From Telluria aromaticivorans (lineage in GTDB: Bacteria > Pseudomonadota > Gammaproteobacteria > Burkholderiales > Burkholderiaceae_D), in NCBI RefSeq assembly GCF_013003915.1, contig NZ_JABAIV010000009.1, positions 62,001 to 126,000 on the forward strand: a stretch of 64,000 bases of DNA, in the 5' to 3' direction. The position numbers were made by a program, and so were the translations under genes. Below the pieces are notes generated by a model, which ran no database searches, had not been told where the DNA came from, and worked only from the letters and a program-made list of their open reading frames with translations. Of this stretch, positions 18,067 through 26,406 are shown one piece after another; position 1 is the stretch's first letter, and every line of letters begins with the position of its first letter.

Positions 18067-18711
18067 TTAATGCGTGGCGCCACCTGTCAGCGCAGCATCC
18101 TGCTCGACCGTCAGCGCCGTCTCGACCGCGATCCGGATCCCGGCAATGATATCCTCGAGCGCCATCGACGGCGGATTGTCCATCCGGCCCTCCGCCTGCT
18201 CCGGCAGGAAGGGCACGTGGATGAAGCCCGCCTTCACCGCATGTCCAGCGGTGTGATGCATCAGGCCATAGAACACGTGGTTGCACACGAAGGTGCCGGC
18301 CGTCTGCGATACCGCCGCGCGCAAGCCGGCTGCGCGCATTGCCGCCACCATCGCCTTGATCGGCAGCGTCGTGAAGTACGCCGCCGGGCCGCCTGCATCG
18401 ATGGCCTGGTCCACCGGCTGGCGGCCGGCGTTGTCGACAATCGAGGCGTCGTCCACGTTGATCGCCACCCGCTCGACCGAGATTTCCGGACGTCCGCCGG
18501 CCTGGCCGACGGCGATGACGATATGCGGCTCCAGCTCGTCCACCATCGCGGCCAGGGCCCGGTTGGCGTCAATGAACACGCAGGGCAGCTGGCGCACTTC
18601 GACGCGGAAGCCCTCCCCGCTCCAGCCATCCAGCGCGCGCACCGCCTCCCAGGCCGGGTTGATGGCGGCCCCGTTGAACGGTTCGAATCCAGTCAGCAGA
18701 ACGGTTTTCAT
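18067..18711 (-). CDS. pcp: pyrrolidone-carboxylate peptidase
   Basis: It removes N-terminal pyroglutamate from peptides. The 214-residue C15 cysteine peptidase has the triad Glu80 (VERVAIN), Cys143 (AGTFVCNHV) and His165 (FIHVPFLP). The ATG at 18711 overlaps the upstream DUF979 stop by 4 nt, so the three genes from 20362 form one operon. The pairing with two predicted transporter subunits suggests 5-oxoproline or pyroglutamyl-peptide use. Confidence 0.95.
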   Translation of the reverse strand: MKTVLLTGFEPFNGAAINPAWEAVRALDGWSGEGFRVEVRQLPCVFIDANRALAAMVDELEPHIVIAVGQAGGRPEISVERVAINVDDASIVDNAGRQPVDQAIDAGGPAAYFTTLPIKAMVAAMRAAGLRAAVSQTAGTFVCNHVFYGLMHHTAGHAVKAGFIHVPFLPEQAEGRMDNPPSMALEDIIAGIRIAVETALTVEQDAALTGGATH

Positions 18712-19661
18712 TGGTTCATCAAGAAATACAGCAGGAAGATATTCGCCACCAGCAGCGGCAACGCGGTCGGCACCTGGGCGCGGATAACGGCGTTCTTGTC
18801 GGGCAGGTCGAGCAGCGCGGCCGGCACGATATTGAAGTTCGCCGCCATCGGCGTCATCAATGTACCGCAATAGGCGCTGAACATGCCGATCGCCGCCATC
18901 ACGGCCGGGTTGGCGCCGTAGACCCCGACCAGCACCGGGATACCGACCCCGCCCGCCATCACCGGGAAGGCCGCGAAGCCGTTGCCCATCACGATCGTGA
19001 ACAGGGCCATGCCGATGCAGAACACCGCCACCGCGATGAAGCGCGAATCCATGTCGATGTACGAGGTCGTCACGTGCGCCACCGCCTTGCCCACGCCGGC
19101 CTCGGTGAACAGCAGGCCAAGCACCGCCAGCATGTGCGGCAGCACGACGGCCCAGCTCATCGCATCGACCAGCCGGCGCGCCTCGCGCACGCCCTGCAGC
19201 GGCGTGGAACGGGTCAGCCAGCAGGCAGCGCCCAGGGCCACGATCGCGGCGCAGCCCAGGCTCACCAGGGTCACGTGTTTCGGATCCAGCAGCGGCAGGC
19301 CGCCAAGCTGCACGTCCTTGAACAGGGTCGCGCCGACCATGGTCACCAGCGGCAGCAGCAGCGCCGGGATGAACAGGCGGTTGCCGAGCCGCGTGCTGCT
19401 TTCGCGTCTCGCCTCTTCCGGCAGCGTCGCCGGTTTGCCTGCGGTGACGCCCTTGAAGCCGGCGACCAGCGCCATCAGGATCATCAGCGCGCCCACAAAA
19501 GCCGGCGGCAGGCGCTCGCCCGCCAGGTAGAGCAGCGCATACAGGCCCCAGAACAGCGCGGTCGTGTAGCGGCGCGGGTTGCTGCGATCCACCAGGTTCA
19601 TCACTGCGACGGCCACGAACAGCAGGCCGACCAGCACGTAGAAAAATTCGAGCGTGATCAT
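18708..19661 (-). CDS. DUF979 membrane protein, predicted permease half
   Basis: This 317-residue integral membrane protein has about nine segments and the family-typical [19 protein letters not shown] and [24 protein letters not shown] motifs. It is always found next to DUF969, and together they resemble ion-transporter-superfamily permeases. Both junctions overlap by ATGA (19658-19661 with DUF969, 18708-18711 with pcp). Substrate is unproven; the pcp link suggests 5-oxoproline or its peptides. Confidence 0.85.
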   Translation of the reverse strand: MITLEFFYVLVGLLFVAVAVMNLVDRSNPRRYTTALFWGLYALLYLAGERLPPAFVGALMILMALVAGFKGVTAGKPATLPEEARRESSTRLGNRLFIPALLLPLVTMVGATLFKDVQLGGLPLLDPKHVTLVSLGCAAIVALGAACWLTRSTPLQGVREARRLVDAMSWAVVLPHMLAVLGLLFTEAGVGKAVAHVTTSYIDMDSRFIAVAVFCIGMALFTIVMGNGFAAFPVMAGGVGIPVLVGVYGANPAVMAAIGMFSAYCGTLMTPMAANFNIVPAALLDLPDKNAVIRAQVPTALPLLVANIFLLYFLMNQ

Positions 19662-20362
19662 GCTGTCCCCACTACCTTCGCCATCGTGCGACGGATCTCC
19701 GCATCGAGCCGGCGCAGATTCCACGCATGGATGATGAAGGCCGTGATCGCGGTGGGGATGCCCCACAGCGCCATGTGCAGCGGATCGACCGCGATGCCTT
19801 CGGCATTCAGGATGGTCTGCATCAGCACGATCGCCCCGAAGGCGACAAAAATGTCTTCGCCGAAGAACAGGCCGACGTTGTCGGTGGCGGCGGACATCGC
19901 ACGGATGCGGTGGCGCACATGGTCGGGCAGCGCGCCGTATTGCGTTTCGGCCGCGGCTTCGGCCATCGGCGCCACCAGCGGGCGCACCATGGAGGCCTGG
20001 CCGCCCAGGCTGGTCAGGCCGGCCGCCGCCGAGGTTTCACGCGCGAACAGGTAGACGATCAAGAGGCGCCCCGCGGTAGCCGAGCGGACTTTGGCAATGG
20101 CGGTCTGGGCGCGTTCGCGCAGGCCGAAGCGTTCCAGCAGGCCGATCGCGGCCAGCGGCAGCAGCAGGATCAGCGGCAGGTTGCGCGTTTTTACAAAGGC
20201 GCTGCCGAGCGATTCCAGGATGGCGGCGACCGGCATGAAGGCAGCGGCGCCGGTGACGCCGCAGGCCGCGACCACCACCAGCACCGGATTGGCGCGTAGC
20301 AGGAAGCCGGCGACGATGACTGCGACGCCGAGCAGCGGCCACAGGTTGACTGCAGGTTGCAT
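19658..20362 (-). CDS. DUF969 membrane protein, predicted permease half
   Basis: This 234-residue membrane protein has about six segments and the characteristic [27 protein letters not shown] and [19 protein letters not shown] motifs. It is the first gene of the DUF969-DUF979-pcp operon, so the promoter should be in 20363-20433, where an AT-rich stretch with TAAATTTA occurs. It very likely forms a complex with the DUF979 protein in the inner membrane. Confidence 0.85.
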   Translation of the reverse strand: MQPAVNLWPLLGVAVIVAGFLLRANPVLVVVAACGVTGAAAFMPVAAILESLGSAFVKTRNLPLILLLPLAAIGLLERFGLRERAQTAIAKVRSATAGRLLIVYLFARETSAAAGLTSLGGQASMVRPLVAPMAEAAAETQYGALPDHVRHRIRAMSAATDNVGLFFGEDIFVAFGAIVLMQTILNAEGIAVDPLHMALWGIPTAITAFIIHAWNLRRLDAEIRRTMAKVVGTA

Positions 20363-20433
20363 GGATTCTCCGGCCCAGGTTGAAAGCCGGGGAATATTAA
20401 CTCATCCGCAGTGTAAATTTACTATCGGAAAGG

Positions 20434-20736
20434 TCAGCTCGGGCGCACGGGGTTGAAGGCATCGTCGCCGACCACCGTATTCCACTGGCGCACATGGAAG
20501 GCGCGCACTAGCCCGTGCGTCACGTAGGGGTCGCGCGCCGCGAACAGCTGGACCGTTTCCGGCGTCTCGCAGCTGAACATCAGCACCGCGTGGTCGGCGG
20601 GTTCGACCAGCGCCCCGGCGATCACCAGTTCGCCGCGCTCCTGCGCTTCCCAGGCCAGCTTCAGGTGCGCATCGCGGAACTGGCCGCGGCGTTCGAGGTA
20701 GTCGGGGGCGAGGTCATACATGAGCAGGTAGTGCAC
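20434..20736 (-). CDS. YciI-family protein
   Basis: The 100-residue product starts at a GTG (MHYLLMYDL) with AGGAG 5 nt upstream. It has the ferredoxin-like YciI fold with conserved His (RDAHLKLA) and the DPYVTHGLVRAFHVRQW motif. These proteins are small enzymes or ligand-binding proteins of mostly unknown role. It is on the same strand as the DUF969 operon, 71 nt upstream, so cotranscription is possible. Confidence 0.88.
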   Translation of the reverse strand: MHYLLMYDLAPDYLERRGQFRDAHLKLAWEAQERGELVIAGALVEPADHAVLMFSCETPETVQLFAARDPYVTHGLVRAFHVRQWNTVVGDDAFNPVRPS

Positions 20737-20838
20737 GGGGTCTCCTGGTGATTGGCGGCGTACGCGGAATGTCCATCTTACCCCAACAGGCAAGGCCGGC
20801 AGCCGCGCCGGTGCCGCTGGGCCGGCCGCATCCCAGCG

Positions 20839-22737
20839 CTAGCGATCCACCTCCAGCACCAGCACCGAGCGCGCCGGCATGGCGAGGGTGCGCGCGAGGT
20901 CATAGGTCTCGCCGCTGGCGACGTCGGTGCCGCTGGCGCCGCGCGGCAGGATCTCGGCGAAGCGCGCGGTATCGAGCGCCACCGGCTTGCGGTTCTTGTT
21001 GATTGCCACCATCAGGCGCTTCGCGCCCTGCCCGCTTCCGGCATAGCGGAAGTACACATAGGTGCCGTCCTCGGGCGCGAAGTGCATCAGCTTGCCGCTG
21101 TGGACCAGGGCCTGGGCCTTGCGCCAGTTGAGCAGCTTCCTGACATAGGCCTGCGCCTGCTTCTGCTTTGCATCCAGGCCGGCGCCGCTCACCGCATCGA
21201 CACGGTCGCCCTGCCAGCCGCCGGGGAAATCCTGGCGCGTCGGGCCGTCGGCACGGACCGTCGGGCTGGTCATGAGCAGTTCGGTGCCGTAGTACAGCTG
21301 CGGCACGCCGCGCGTGGTCAGCAGGTAGGCGATCGCCATCTTGTAGAGGTCGAGGTCCTCGCCCAGGATGCTGTACAGGCGCGGGATATCGTGATTGCCC
21401 TCGAAGACCACCAGCTTGCTGGCATCCGGGTAGGCCATGTCGTCGTTGAGGCGCTCGTACAGGTGGCTCAGGCCCGAGTGTAGCGAATCCTCGGCCACCA
21501 GCGCCCGGCGCAATGTGTCGTTGAGCGGATAGTCCATCATCGACGGCATCGAGGTGCGGTAGCCGTTCGGGTTGCGCTTGCCGTCCAGCCAGTAGGCCAC
21601 CACCAGCGGGTTCATGCTCCATTCTTCGCCGACGATGTTCAGGGTCGGGAATTCCTCGCGCACGCGGGCGCTCCAGGCGCTCAGGAAGGCGTGGTCCGAA
21701 TAGCCGAAGGTGTCGACCCGGATCCCGTACAGTCCCGCATACTCCACCCACCACAGCGTGTTCTGGATCAGGTAGGTCGCCAGCAGCGGATGTTTCTGGT
21801 TCAGGTCCGGCATGTCGCTGCCGAACCAGCCCTCGACGTAGTTCTTCCGGTCCGCCTGGGCCGCATACGGGTCGCTGGCCGTAGTGCGCGCATGCGCGGT
21901 CGGGACGAAGCGGTTCCCATAGCCCAGCCAGTCCGGCGCCGGCAAGTCCTTCATCCACCAATGGTTCGACCCGATATGGTTCAGCACGATGTCCTGCAGC
22001 ACGCCGACGCCCTTGCTGCGCGCCAGCGCCACCATGCGCCGGTAGTCCTCGTTGCTGCCGTAGCGCGGATCGATGCGGTAGGTATCGGTGGCGGCATAAC
22101 CATGGTAGGAGTACTTGTCCTGGCGGCTCTCGGTGAGCGGGGTCGGCCAGATCGCGGTATAGCCCATTGCGGCAATGTAGTCGAGCTTGCCGACGATGCC
22201 GGCGATGTCGCCGCCGTGGCGGCCGGCGTCGATGTCGGCGCGGTTGGCCGGATCCGGGAAACCGGGCTGGTTGTCGTTGGCCGGGTCGCCATTGGCGAAA
22301 CGGTCGGGCATCAGGTTCAGGATCGCATCGGCATTGCCGAAGCTCGCGCGGCGCGCCGATCCCGGCGCCCGCGCCTGCAGCTGGTAATCCACGCGGCGCA
22401 CCTCCAGGCCGCGGCGGAACTCGATCGCGACGCTGCCCGGCCGCGTGCGCGGCGCGACGACAAGATCGAGGAAGACGTAGTTACGGTTGGCGACACGGCG
22501 CACGCCGGCCAGGCGCACGCCGGCCAGGCCGGGACTGGCCAGGCGCGGCGAAAAGCCGGCGATCGCGTCGCCGTGCACCATCAGCTGTAGTTTGTCGCTC
22601 TTCATGCCGACCCACCAGTGCGGCGGCTCGACCCGGTCGATGCCAGCGGCGGCGCCAGCGGCCCCTCCCAGCAACACGGCGCACAGCGCGGCGCCCAGGC
22701 GCAGCATCGTCATTCTCGACATCATTGCCCAATCCAT
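20839..22737 (-). CDS. secreted alpha-amylase-family (GH13) enzyme, cyclomaltodextrinase-like
   Basis: The 632-residue protein has a signal peptide (about 1-31, ending GAAAG), then an N-terminal beta domain of the cyclomaltodextrinase type (PPHWWVGMKSDKLQLMVHG, about 37-125). A GH13 barrel follows with nucleophile Asp342 (GIRVDTFGYSD), acid/base Glu371 (VGEEW) and Asp450 (EGNHDIPR), then a C-terminal beta domain. It should act on maltodextrins or cyclodextrins in the periplasm or outside. Start choice among several ATGs (22737 and others in the next 30 nt) is uncertain. It stands alone among nucleoside genes. Confidence 0.9.
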   Translation of the reverse strand: MDWAMMSRMTMLRLGAALCAVLLGGAAGAAAGIDRVEPPHWWVGMKSDKLQLMVHGDAIAGFSPRLASPGLAGVRLAGVRRVANRNYVFLDLVVAPRTRPGSVAIEFRRGLEVRRVDYQLQARAPGSARRASFGNADAILNLMPDRFANGDPANDNQPGFPDPANRADIDAGRHGGDIAGIVGKLDYIAAMGYTAIWPTPLTESRQDKYSYHGYAATDTYRIDPRYGSNEDYRRMVALARSKGVGVLQDIVLNHIGSNHWWMKDLPAPDWLGYGNRFVPTAHARTTASDPYAAQADRKNYVEGWFGSDMPDLNQKHPLLATYLIQNTLWWVEYAGLYGIRVDTFGYSDHAFLSAWSARVREEFPTLNIVGEEWSMNPLVVAYWLDGKRNPNGYRTSMPSMMDYPLNDTLRRALVAEDSLHSGLSHLYERLNDDMAYPDASKLVVFEGNHDIPRLYSILGEDLDLYKMAIAYLLTTRGVPQLYYGTELLMTSPTVRADGPTRQDFPGGWQGDRVDAVSGAGLDAKQKQAQAYVRKLLNWRKAQALVHSGKLMHFAPEDGTYVYFRYAGSGQGAKRLMVAINKNRKPVALDTARFAEILPRGASGTDVASGETYDLARTLAMPARSVLVLEVDR

Positions 22738-23058
22738 CAAGGAACCCCTAAGCTGAAGGCGCCGGATGGCGCAGACAGGCGTCACCGCCCTTGTAGTAAA
22801 TGTACATCAATTGAAACCAGAAAAGTTGAGAAATATGCAAACTTTACCGCCCAAAGGATCCCGGCGACGAAAGGCGGTTTGGCGCGCAGGCACAAGCTTT
22901 CGTGGAATCGACGATGTAGCATTACTACTAGATGACCGGCCGCACCGCGCTTGCAAGCTGGAACCGGTGCGCAGGCTGCTGCCTTCCCAAGCGTGCGTGT
23001 CCGTCGCGCCCCCTATGTCACACTGGCCGGACAGCACAACCACTGCCAGGAGAATGCC
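22738..23058. other. intergenic region between divergent GH13 and DUF2231 genes
   Basis: These 321 nt should carry the promoters of both divergent genes. I see no convincing paired -35/-10 and no strong inverted repeat. The left third is AT-richer. Open frames here are short and poorly composed and I do not accept them as genes. Confidence 0.4.
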
Positions 23059-23577
23059 ATGCAAAAGACCACCATCGCCGGCCAGCCGCTGCACACCATC
23101 CTCATGGCCGCGCCGGCCGTCCTGATCCCCTTCGGTTTCATCCTCGACGCCCTGCACAGCGCCACCGGCGACGAAGACTACGCCAAGGCCTCGTATTACA
23201 GCATGGCCGGAGGGGTGATCGGCGGCCTGGCCGCGAGCGCGGTCGGGGTCGCCGACTACGTGGCAGAGAAGCCGGAGGGCGAGGCCAAACACGAGAGCCA
23301 GCTGCACGCGGTGCTCACCGGCGCAGCGATGCTGGCCAGCGTCGCCAACCTGATCCTGAAACGCAGCAACCGCCAGCACACCACCGGCGCCCTGGTGCTG
23401 TCAGCCATCGCCGCGGCGGGAACGCTGGCCACGACTGTGTCCGGCAAGGGCGCCAATGCCGGACATGCCGAAGCAGGCGTCCATACCGACGACGACAAGG
23501 TGCGCATCGACCACACCAATGTCGACGTCGAACAATACGTGGCCGCCGGTCCGTCCAAGCTCCACGCACCGCAATGA
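23059..23577 (+). CDS. DUF2231 membrane protein
   Basis: The 172-residue protein begins MQKTTIAGQPLHTILMAAP with CCAGGAGAATGCC before the ATG. It has four predicted membrane segments (about 12-32, 45-68, 85-103, 112-130) and a hydrophilic tail ending VAAGPSKLHAPQ. The LHTILMAAPAVLIPFG start with its His is typical of DUF2231. Function is not known. Confidence 0.85.
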   Translation: MQKTTIAGQPLHTILMAAPAVLIPFGFILDALHSATGDEDYAKASYYSMAGGVIGGLAASAVGVADYVAEKPEGEAKHESQLHAVLTGAAMLASVANLILKRSNRQHTTGALVLSAIAAAGTLATTVSGKGANAGHAEAGVHTDDDKVRIDHTNVDVEQYVAAGPSKLHAPQ

Positions 23578-23605
23578 ACGGCTGCTGTTCGGTCAGCATG
23601 AAAAT

Positions 23606-23716
23606 GTAGGGTGGCCGGCTTCGCTAGCCGCGCGGTGATAGTTCGCATCAAGATCATCCGGCACGAGAGCGGAGCCGATAACGATCACCGCGTGGGCCGG
23701 AATCCGCCCACCCTAC
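23606..23716. repeat. GTAGGGTGGGC-family palindromic repeat, copy D
   Basis: The ends are GTAGGGTGGCCGG and CCGCCCACCCTAC, with the inner pair GCGGTGATAG / CGATCACCGC. It is the CGGTGAT subtype as in copy A, and starts 29 nt after the DUF2231 stop. Confidence 0.8.
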
Positions 23717-23848
23717 GATAATTGGTGACGCTTGCCCCAGCCTTTGTTGTTGTAATAAGCCCACTGTTCAACATCTCATTCTTGTCGCTGCTTACTTAGC
23801 GAAGTGCCGCACAGAACAAAGCCGGGTCACGGGGGTAGACTTGGCTCC

Positions 23849-24883
23849 ATGGACACTTCAAAGAAAATGGCAGCGGGGCTCACCGGATTTGCCAGCTTTT
23901 TGTGGCTGACGATGACGGCCGCAATCGCGGCCAACCAGCGTCGCCTGGTCTTCAATCCCTGCATCATTCCGGAAGTCGAAAGCCCGCGCAGCACCGGGCA
24001 CCGTACCCGCCCCATCGTCCTGCGCGCCAAGGATGGCACCCGCCTGTGCGGCTGGCTGCTCACCCCGCTGGTCCAGGGCCCGCGTCCCGCCGTCATGTAT
24101 TTTGGTGGGCGCTCCGAAGAAGTCTCCTGGGTCGCGCGCGACGCCGGCAAGCTCTTCCCCGGCATGACCGTGCTGGCCATGAACTACCGCGGCTACGGCC
24201 AGTCCCATGGCGCCCCCGACGAACTGCACATGATCGAAGACGGCTGCACCCTGTTCGACTGGCTGGCCGCCCTCGGCCAGGTCGACGCGGCGCGCATTGC
24301 CGTGGTCGGCCGCAGCCTGGGTTCGGGTGTCGCGGTGCAGGTGGCCAAGGAACGCCCGGCCAACTCGGTGGTGCTGATCACGCCCTACGATTCCATCCTC
24401 GCCATCGCCAAGCGGCGCTTCCGCGTCATGCCGATCGAATACATGCTGCGCCACCGTTTCGAGTCGATCAAGCACGCACCGTCGCTGAAGGCGCCCACTT
24501 ATGTGCTGCGCGCGGCGGTAGATGACGTGGTGCCGCATTCGCATACCGACCAGCTGGTCGGGAAGCTCGCCACCCTGGTCGGCGACGACACGGTGCCGGC
24601 CTCGGACCACATGAACATCCCCTACCTGGAGGCGACCCAGGCGCTGATCGCCAGCTTCCTGACGCGCCGCTTTGCGCAGCCGGCCGGCACACCCCAGTTG
24701 CCGCCTGTCGCCAACCCGGCCACCGTGGCCGAAGTCGGCATCGAAGTCGGCCCCAAGCCTGTCGAAGACGGAACCGACCCCATGGCTACGGCTGTCGCCG
24801 CCGTCGAACCGTCCTTCAAAGCGTCAATTCCGGGTATACCCACCCCTGCCGTCATCCACCAGATCGCCGCCATTGCAAAATAA
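23849..24883 (+). CDS. membrane-anchored alpha/beta hydrolase
   Basis: The 344-residue protein has an N-terminal membrane anchor (about 7-27), then an alpha/beta-hydrolase fold like the BEM46/YfhR group. The nucleophile Ser is in VGRSLGSGVA, the acid is probably Asp in AAVDDVVPHSHT, and the His is in ASDHMNIPYLEA. A Pro/Val-rich low-complexity tail of about 70 residues follows. The start at 23849 is preferred to an ATG 45 nt upstream because it begins directly before the anchor. Substrate unknown. Confidence 0.85.
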   Translation: MDTSKKMAAGLTGFASFLWLTMTAAIAANQRRLVFNPCIIPEVESPRSTGHRTRPIVLRAKDGTRLCGWLLTPLVQGPRPAVMYFGGRSEEVSWVARDAGKLFPGMTVLAMNYRGYGQSHGAPDELHMIEDGCTLFDWLAALGQVDAARIAVVGRSLGSGVAVQVAKERPANSVVLITPYDSILAIAKRRFRVMPIEYMLRHRFESIKHAPSLKAPTYVLRAAVDDVVPHSHTDQLVGKLATLVGDDTVPASDHMNIPYLEATQALIASFLTRRFAQPAGTPQLPPVANPATVAEVGIEVGPKPVEDGTDPMATAVAAVEPSFKASIPGIPTPAVIHQIAAIAK

Positions 24884-24944
24884 TTGCTGAAAATTGTCAG
24901 CAGTTATATTTCCTTGGAATAAATTGCCAAGTAAAATCGTATTT

Positions 24945-24976
24945 GTCATCAATATGCCGATTGATGCATATTTGAC
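24945..24976. promoter_or_regulatory. inverted repeat, candidate operator upstream of the nucleoside importer
   Basis: AATATGC and GCATATT are perfect inverted arms separated by CGATTGAT, extended outside by GTCA and TGAC. It lies about 300 nt before the binding-protein gene in an AT-rich patch. Distance from the likely promoter makes a direct operator role uncertain. Confidence 0.4.
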
Positions 24977-25224
24977 ATAAGCTGCGCAGGGTCGGATATT
25001 GCCTGATGCGCGGCGCGGCGCTGCGGCGCTTCCACTCCGGGCCTGGGCCATGCCGTGGCCACGTTCTGCAACTGTGATGTTGCAACTAGGCTACATGTTT
25101 CAGGCACTGTCGAGGGAAGCTAGGCCGCGATACAAATCGTAACCCCTCATGCTGTACATGGCTGACACAATGCGTTTCGCATGGTCGGCCGGTTGGCTGT
25201 TGACGATGCAGCGTGCGCAGCCCG

Positions 25225-25254
25225 TTCCAAGCTTACCGTTGTGCCGGGTACAAT
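25225..25254 (+). promoter_or_regulatory. candidate sigma-70 promoter of the BMP-family gene
   Basis: TTCCAA and TACAAT are separated by 18 nt, 25 nt before the ATG. The -35 is weak. The short distance leaves just room for the AGGAG ribosome-binding site. Confidence 0.35.
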
Positions 25255-25278
25255 ATCGAAATTCCAGGAGCCTCATTC

Positions 25279-26280
25279 ATGAAACTCAAGCAATTCACCA
25301 TGACCATCGCGGCGCTGTGCGTCGCAGGCAGCGCGGCAGCAGCACCGGCCGCACCCAAGCTCGGCATGGTCTACGATGCAGGCGGCAAGTTCGACAAATC
25401 GTTCAACCAGTCGGCCTTCGAGGGCCTGCAGCGCTTTTCCAAGGAAACCGGCATCAAGGTCTTCGAAGCGCAAGCCAGCAGCGACACCCAGGCCGAACAG
25501 GTCATGCGCGGCCTCGCCCGCAAGAAGCTCGACCTGATCGCCGCCATCGGCTTCTCGCAGACCCAGGCGGTCGCCAAGGTCGCCAAGGAATTCCCGAACG
25601 TGCGCTTCGTGCTGATCGACAGCATCGCGCCGGGTAACAACATCAATTCGGTGATGTTCAAGGAACAGGAAGGCTCCTACCTGGTCGGCGTCGCCGCCGC
25701 CATGGCCTCGAAGTCGAAGAAGCTCGGTTTCGTCGGCGGCATGGACATCCCCTTGATCCGCGCCTTCGCCTGCGGTTACGCACAAGGCGCAAAAGCACAG
25801 GTGCCGAAAGCCGAAATCGTCCAGAACATGGTCGGCACCACTGCCGCCGCCTGGAACGACCCTGCCAAGGGCGGCGAACTGGCACGCGCGCAGTTCGACC
25901 GCGGCGTCGACGTGGTGTTCGCGGTTGCCGGCGGCAGCGGCATGGGCACGCTGCAGATGGCCAAGGAAAAAGGCAAGCTGGCGATCGGCGTCGACTCGAA
26001 CCAGAACTACCTGCATCCGGGCACCATGCTGACCTCGATGGTCAAGCGCGTGGACATCGCCGTCTACGATTCCTTCATGGCACAGAAGAACGGCACCTGG
26101 AAAGCAGGCGTCACCCACAAGGGCCTGAAAGAAGGCGGCGTGGACTGGGTGCTGGACAAGGACAACCGCAAGGTCGTCACGCCGGAAATCGAGAAGCGCG
26201 TCATGGGCGTGCGCTCGGACATCATCAATGGCAAGACCAAGGTCATCGACTACCGCGCCGCGAGCAGCTGCCCGGTCTGA
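25279..26280 (+). CDS. BMP-family ABC transporter substrate-binding protein (nucleoside type)
   Basis: The 333-residue periplasmic protein has a signal peptide (about 1-22, ending AAAA) and the BMP/PnrA fold with the LGMVYDAGGKFDKSFNQSAFEG opening and GGMDIPLIRAFACGYAQGAK. BMP proteins bind purine or other nucleosides and work with two permeases and a double ATPase, all of which follow here. AGGAG lies 8 nt before the ATG. The nucleoside assignment comes from the family and from the deo, psu and purine genes around it. Confidence 0.93.
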   Translation: MKLKQFTMTIAALCVAGSAAAAPAAPKLGMVYDAGGKFDKSFNQSAFEGLQRFSKETGIKVFEAQASSDTQAEQVMRGLARKKLDLIAAIGFSQTQAVAKVAKEFPNVRFVLIDSIAPGNNINSVMFKEQEGSYLVGVAAAMASKSKKLGFVGGMDIPLIRAFACGYAQGAKAQVPKAEIVQNMVGTTAAAWNDPAKGGELARAQFDRGVDVVFAVAGGSGMGTLQMAKEKGKLAIGVDSNQNYLHPGTMLTSMVKRVDIAVYDSFMAQKNGTWKAGVTHKGLKEGGVDWVLDKDNRKVVTPEIEKRVMGVRSDIINGKTKVIDYRAASSCPV

Positions 26281-26296
26281 TCTACTCATCTCCATG

Positions 26297-26337
26297 AAAA
26301 AGCGCGCCGCGCCGGTGATCCGGCCCGGCGCGCTTTT
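26297..26337 (+). terminator. hairpin with short T-tract between binding protein and ATPase genes
   Basis: AAAAGCGCGCCG pairs with CGGCGCGCTTTT around a GC-rich loop, 16 nt after the binding-protein stop. The T-tract is only four bases, so partial termination is likely. That would give more binding protein than membrane components, a common arrangement in ABC importers. Confidence 0.65.
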
Positions 26338-26406
26338 GAATGAAACACACAGCATTTATTGCGCATGTTTTTAATGCGCACTAACTCTACCTTACTACTG
26401 ATCGCA

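Larger units (their letters stand above)
24884..25278 (+). other. 395-nt leader region of the nucleoside importer operon
   Basis: No gene is seen. It contains a short hairpin right after the hydrolase stop (TTGCTGA / TCAGCA, 24884-24902, followed by TTATATTT), a longer inverted repeat (24945-24976) and a candidate promoter (25225-25254), both listed separately. I looked for a purine-riboswitch-like fold and did not find one. Confidence 0.5.

Noticed and set aside
24884..25278. A purine riboswitch before the nucleoside importer
   Set aside because: I found no three-way-junction pattern with the conserved loop sequences; only simple inverted repeats are visible.
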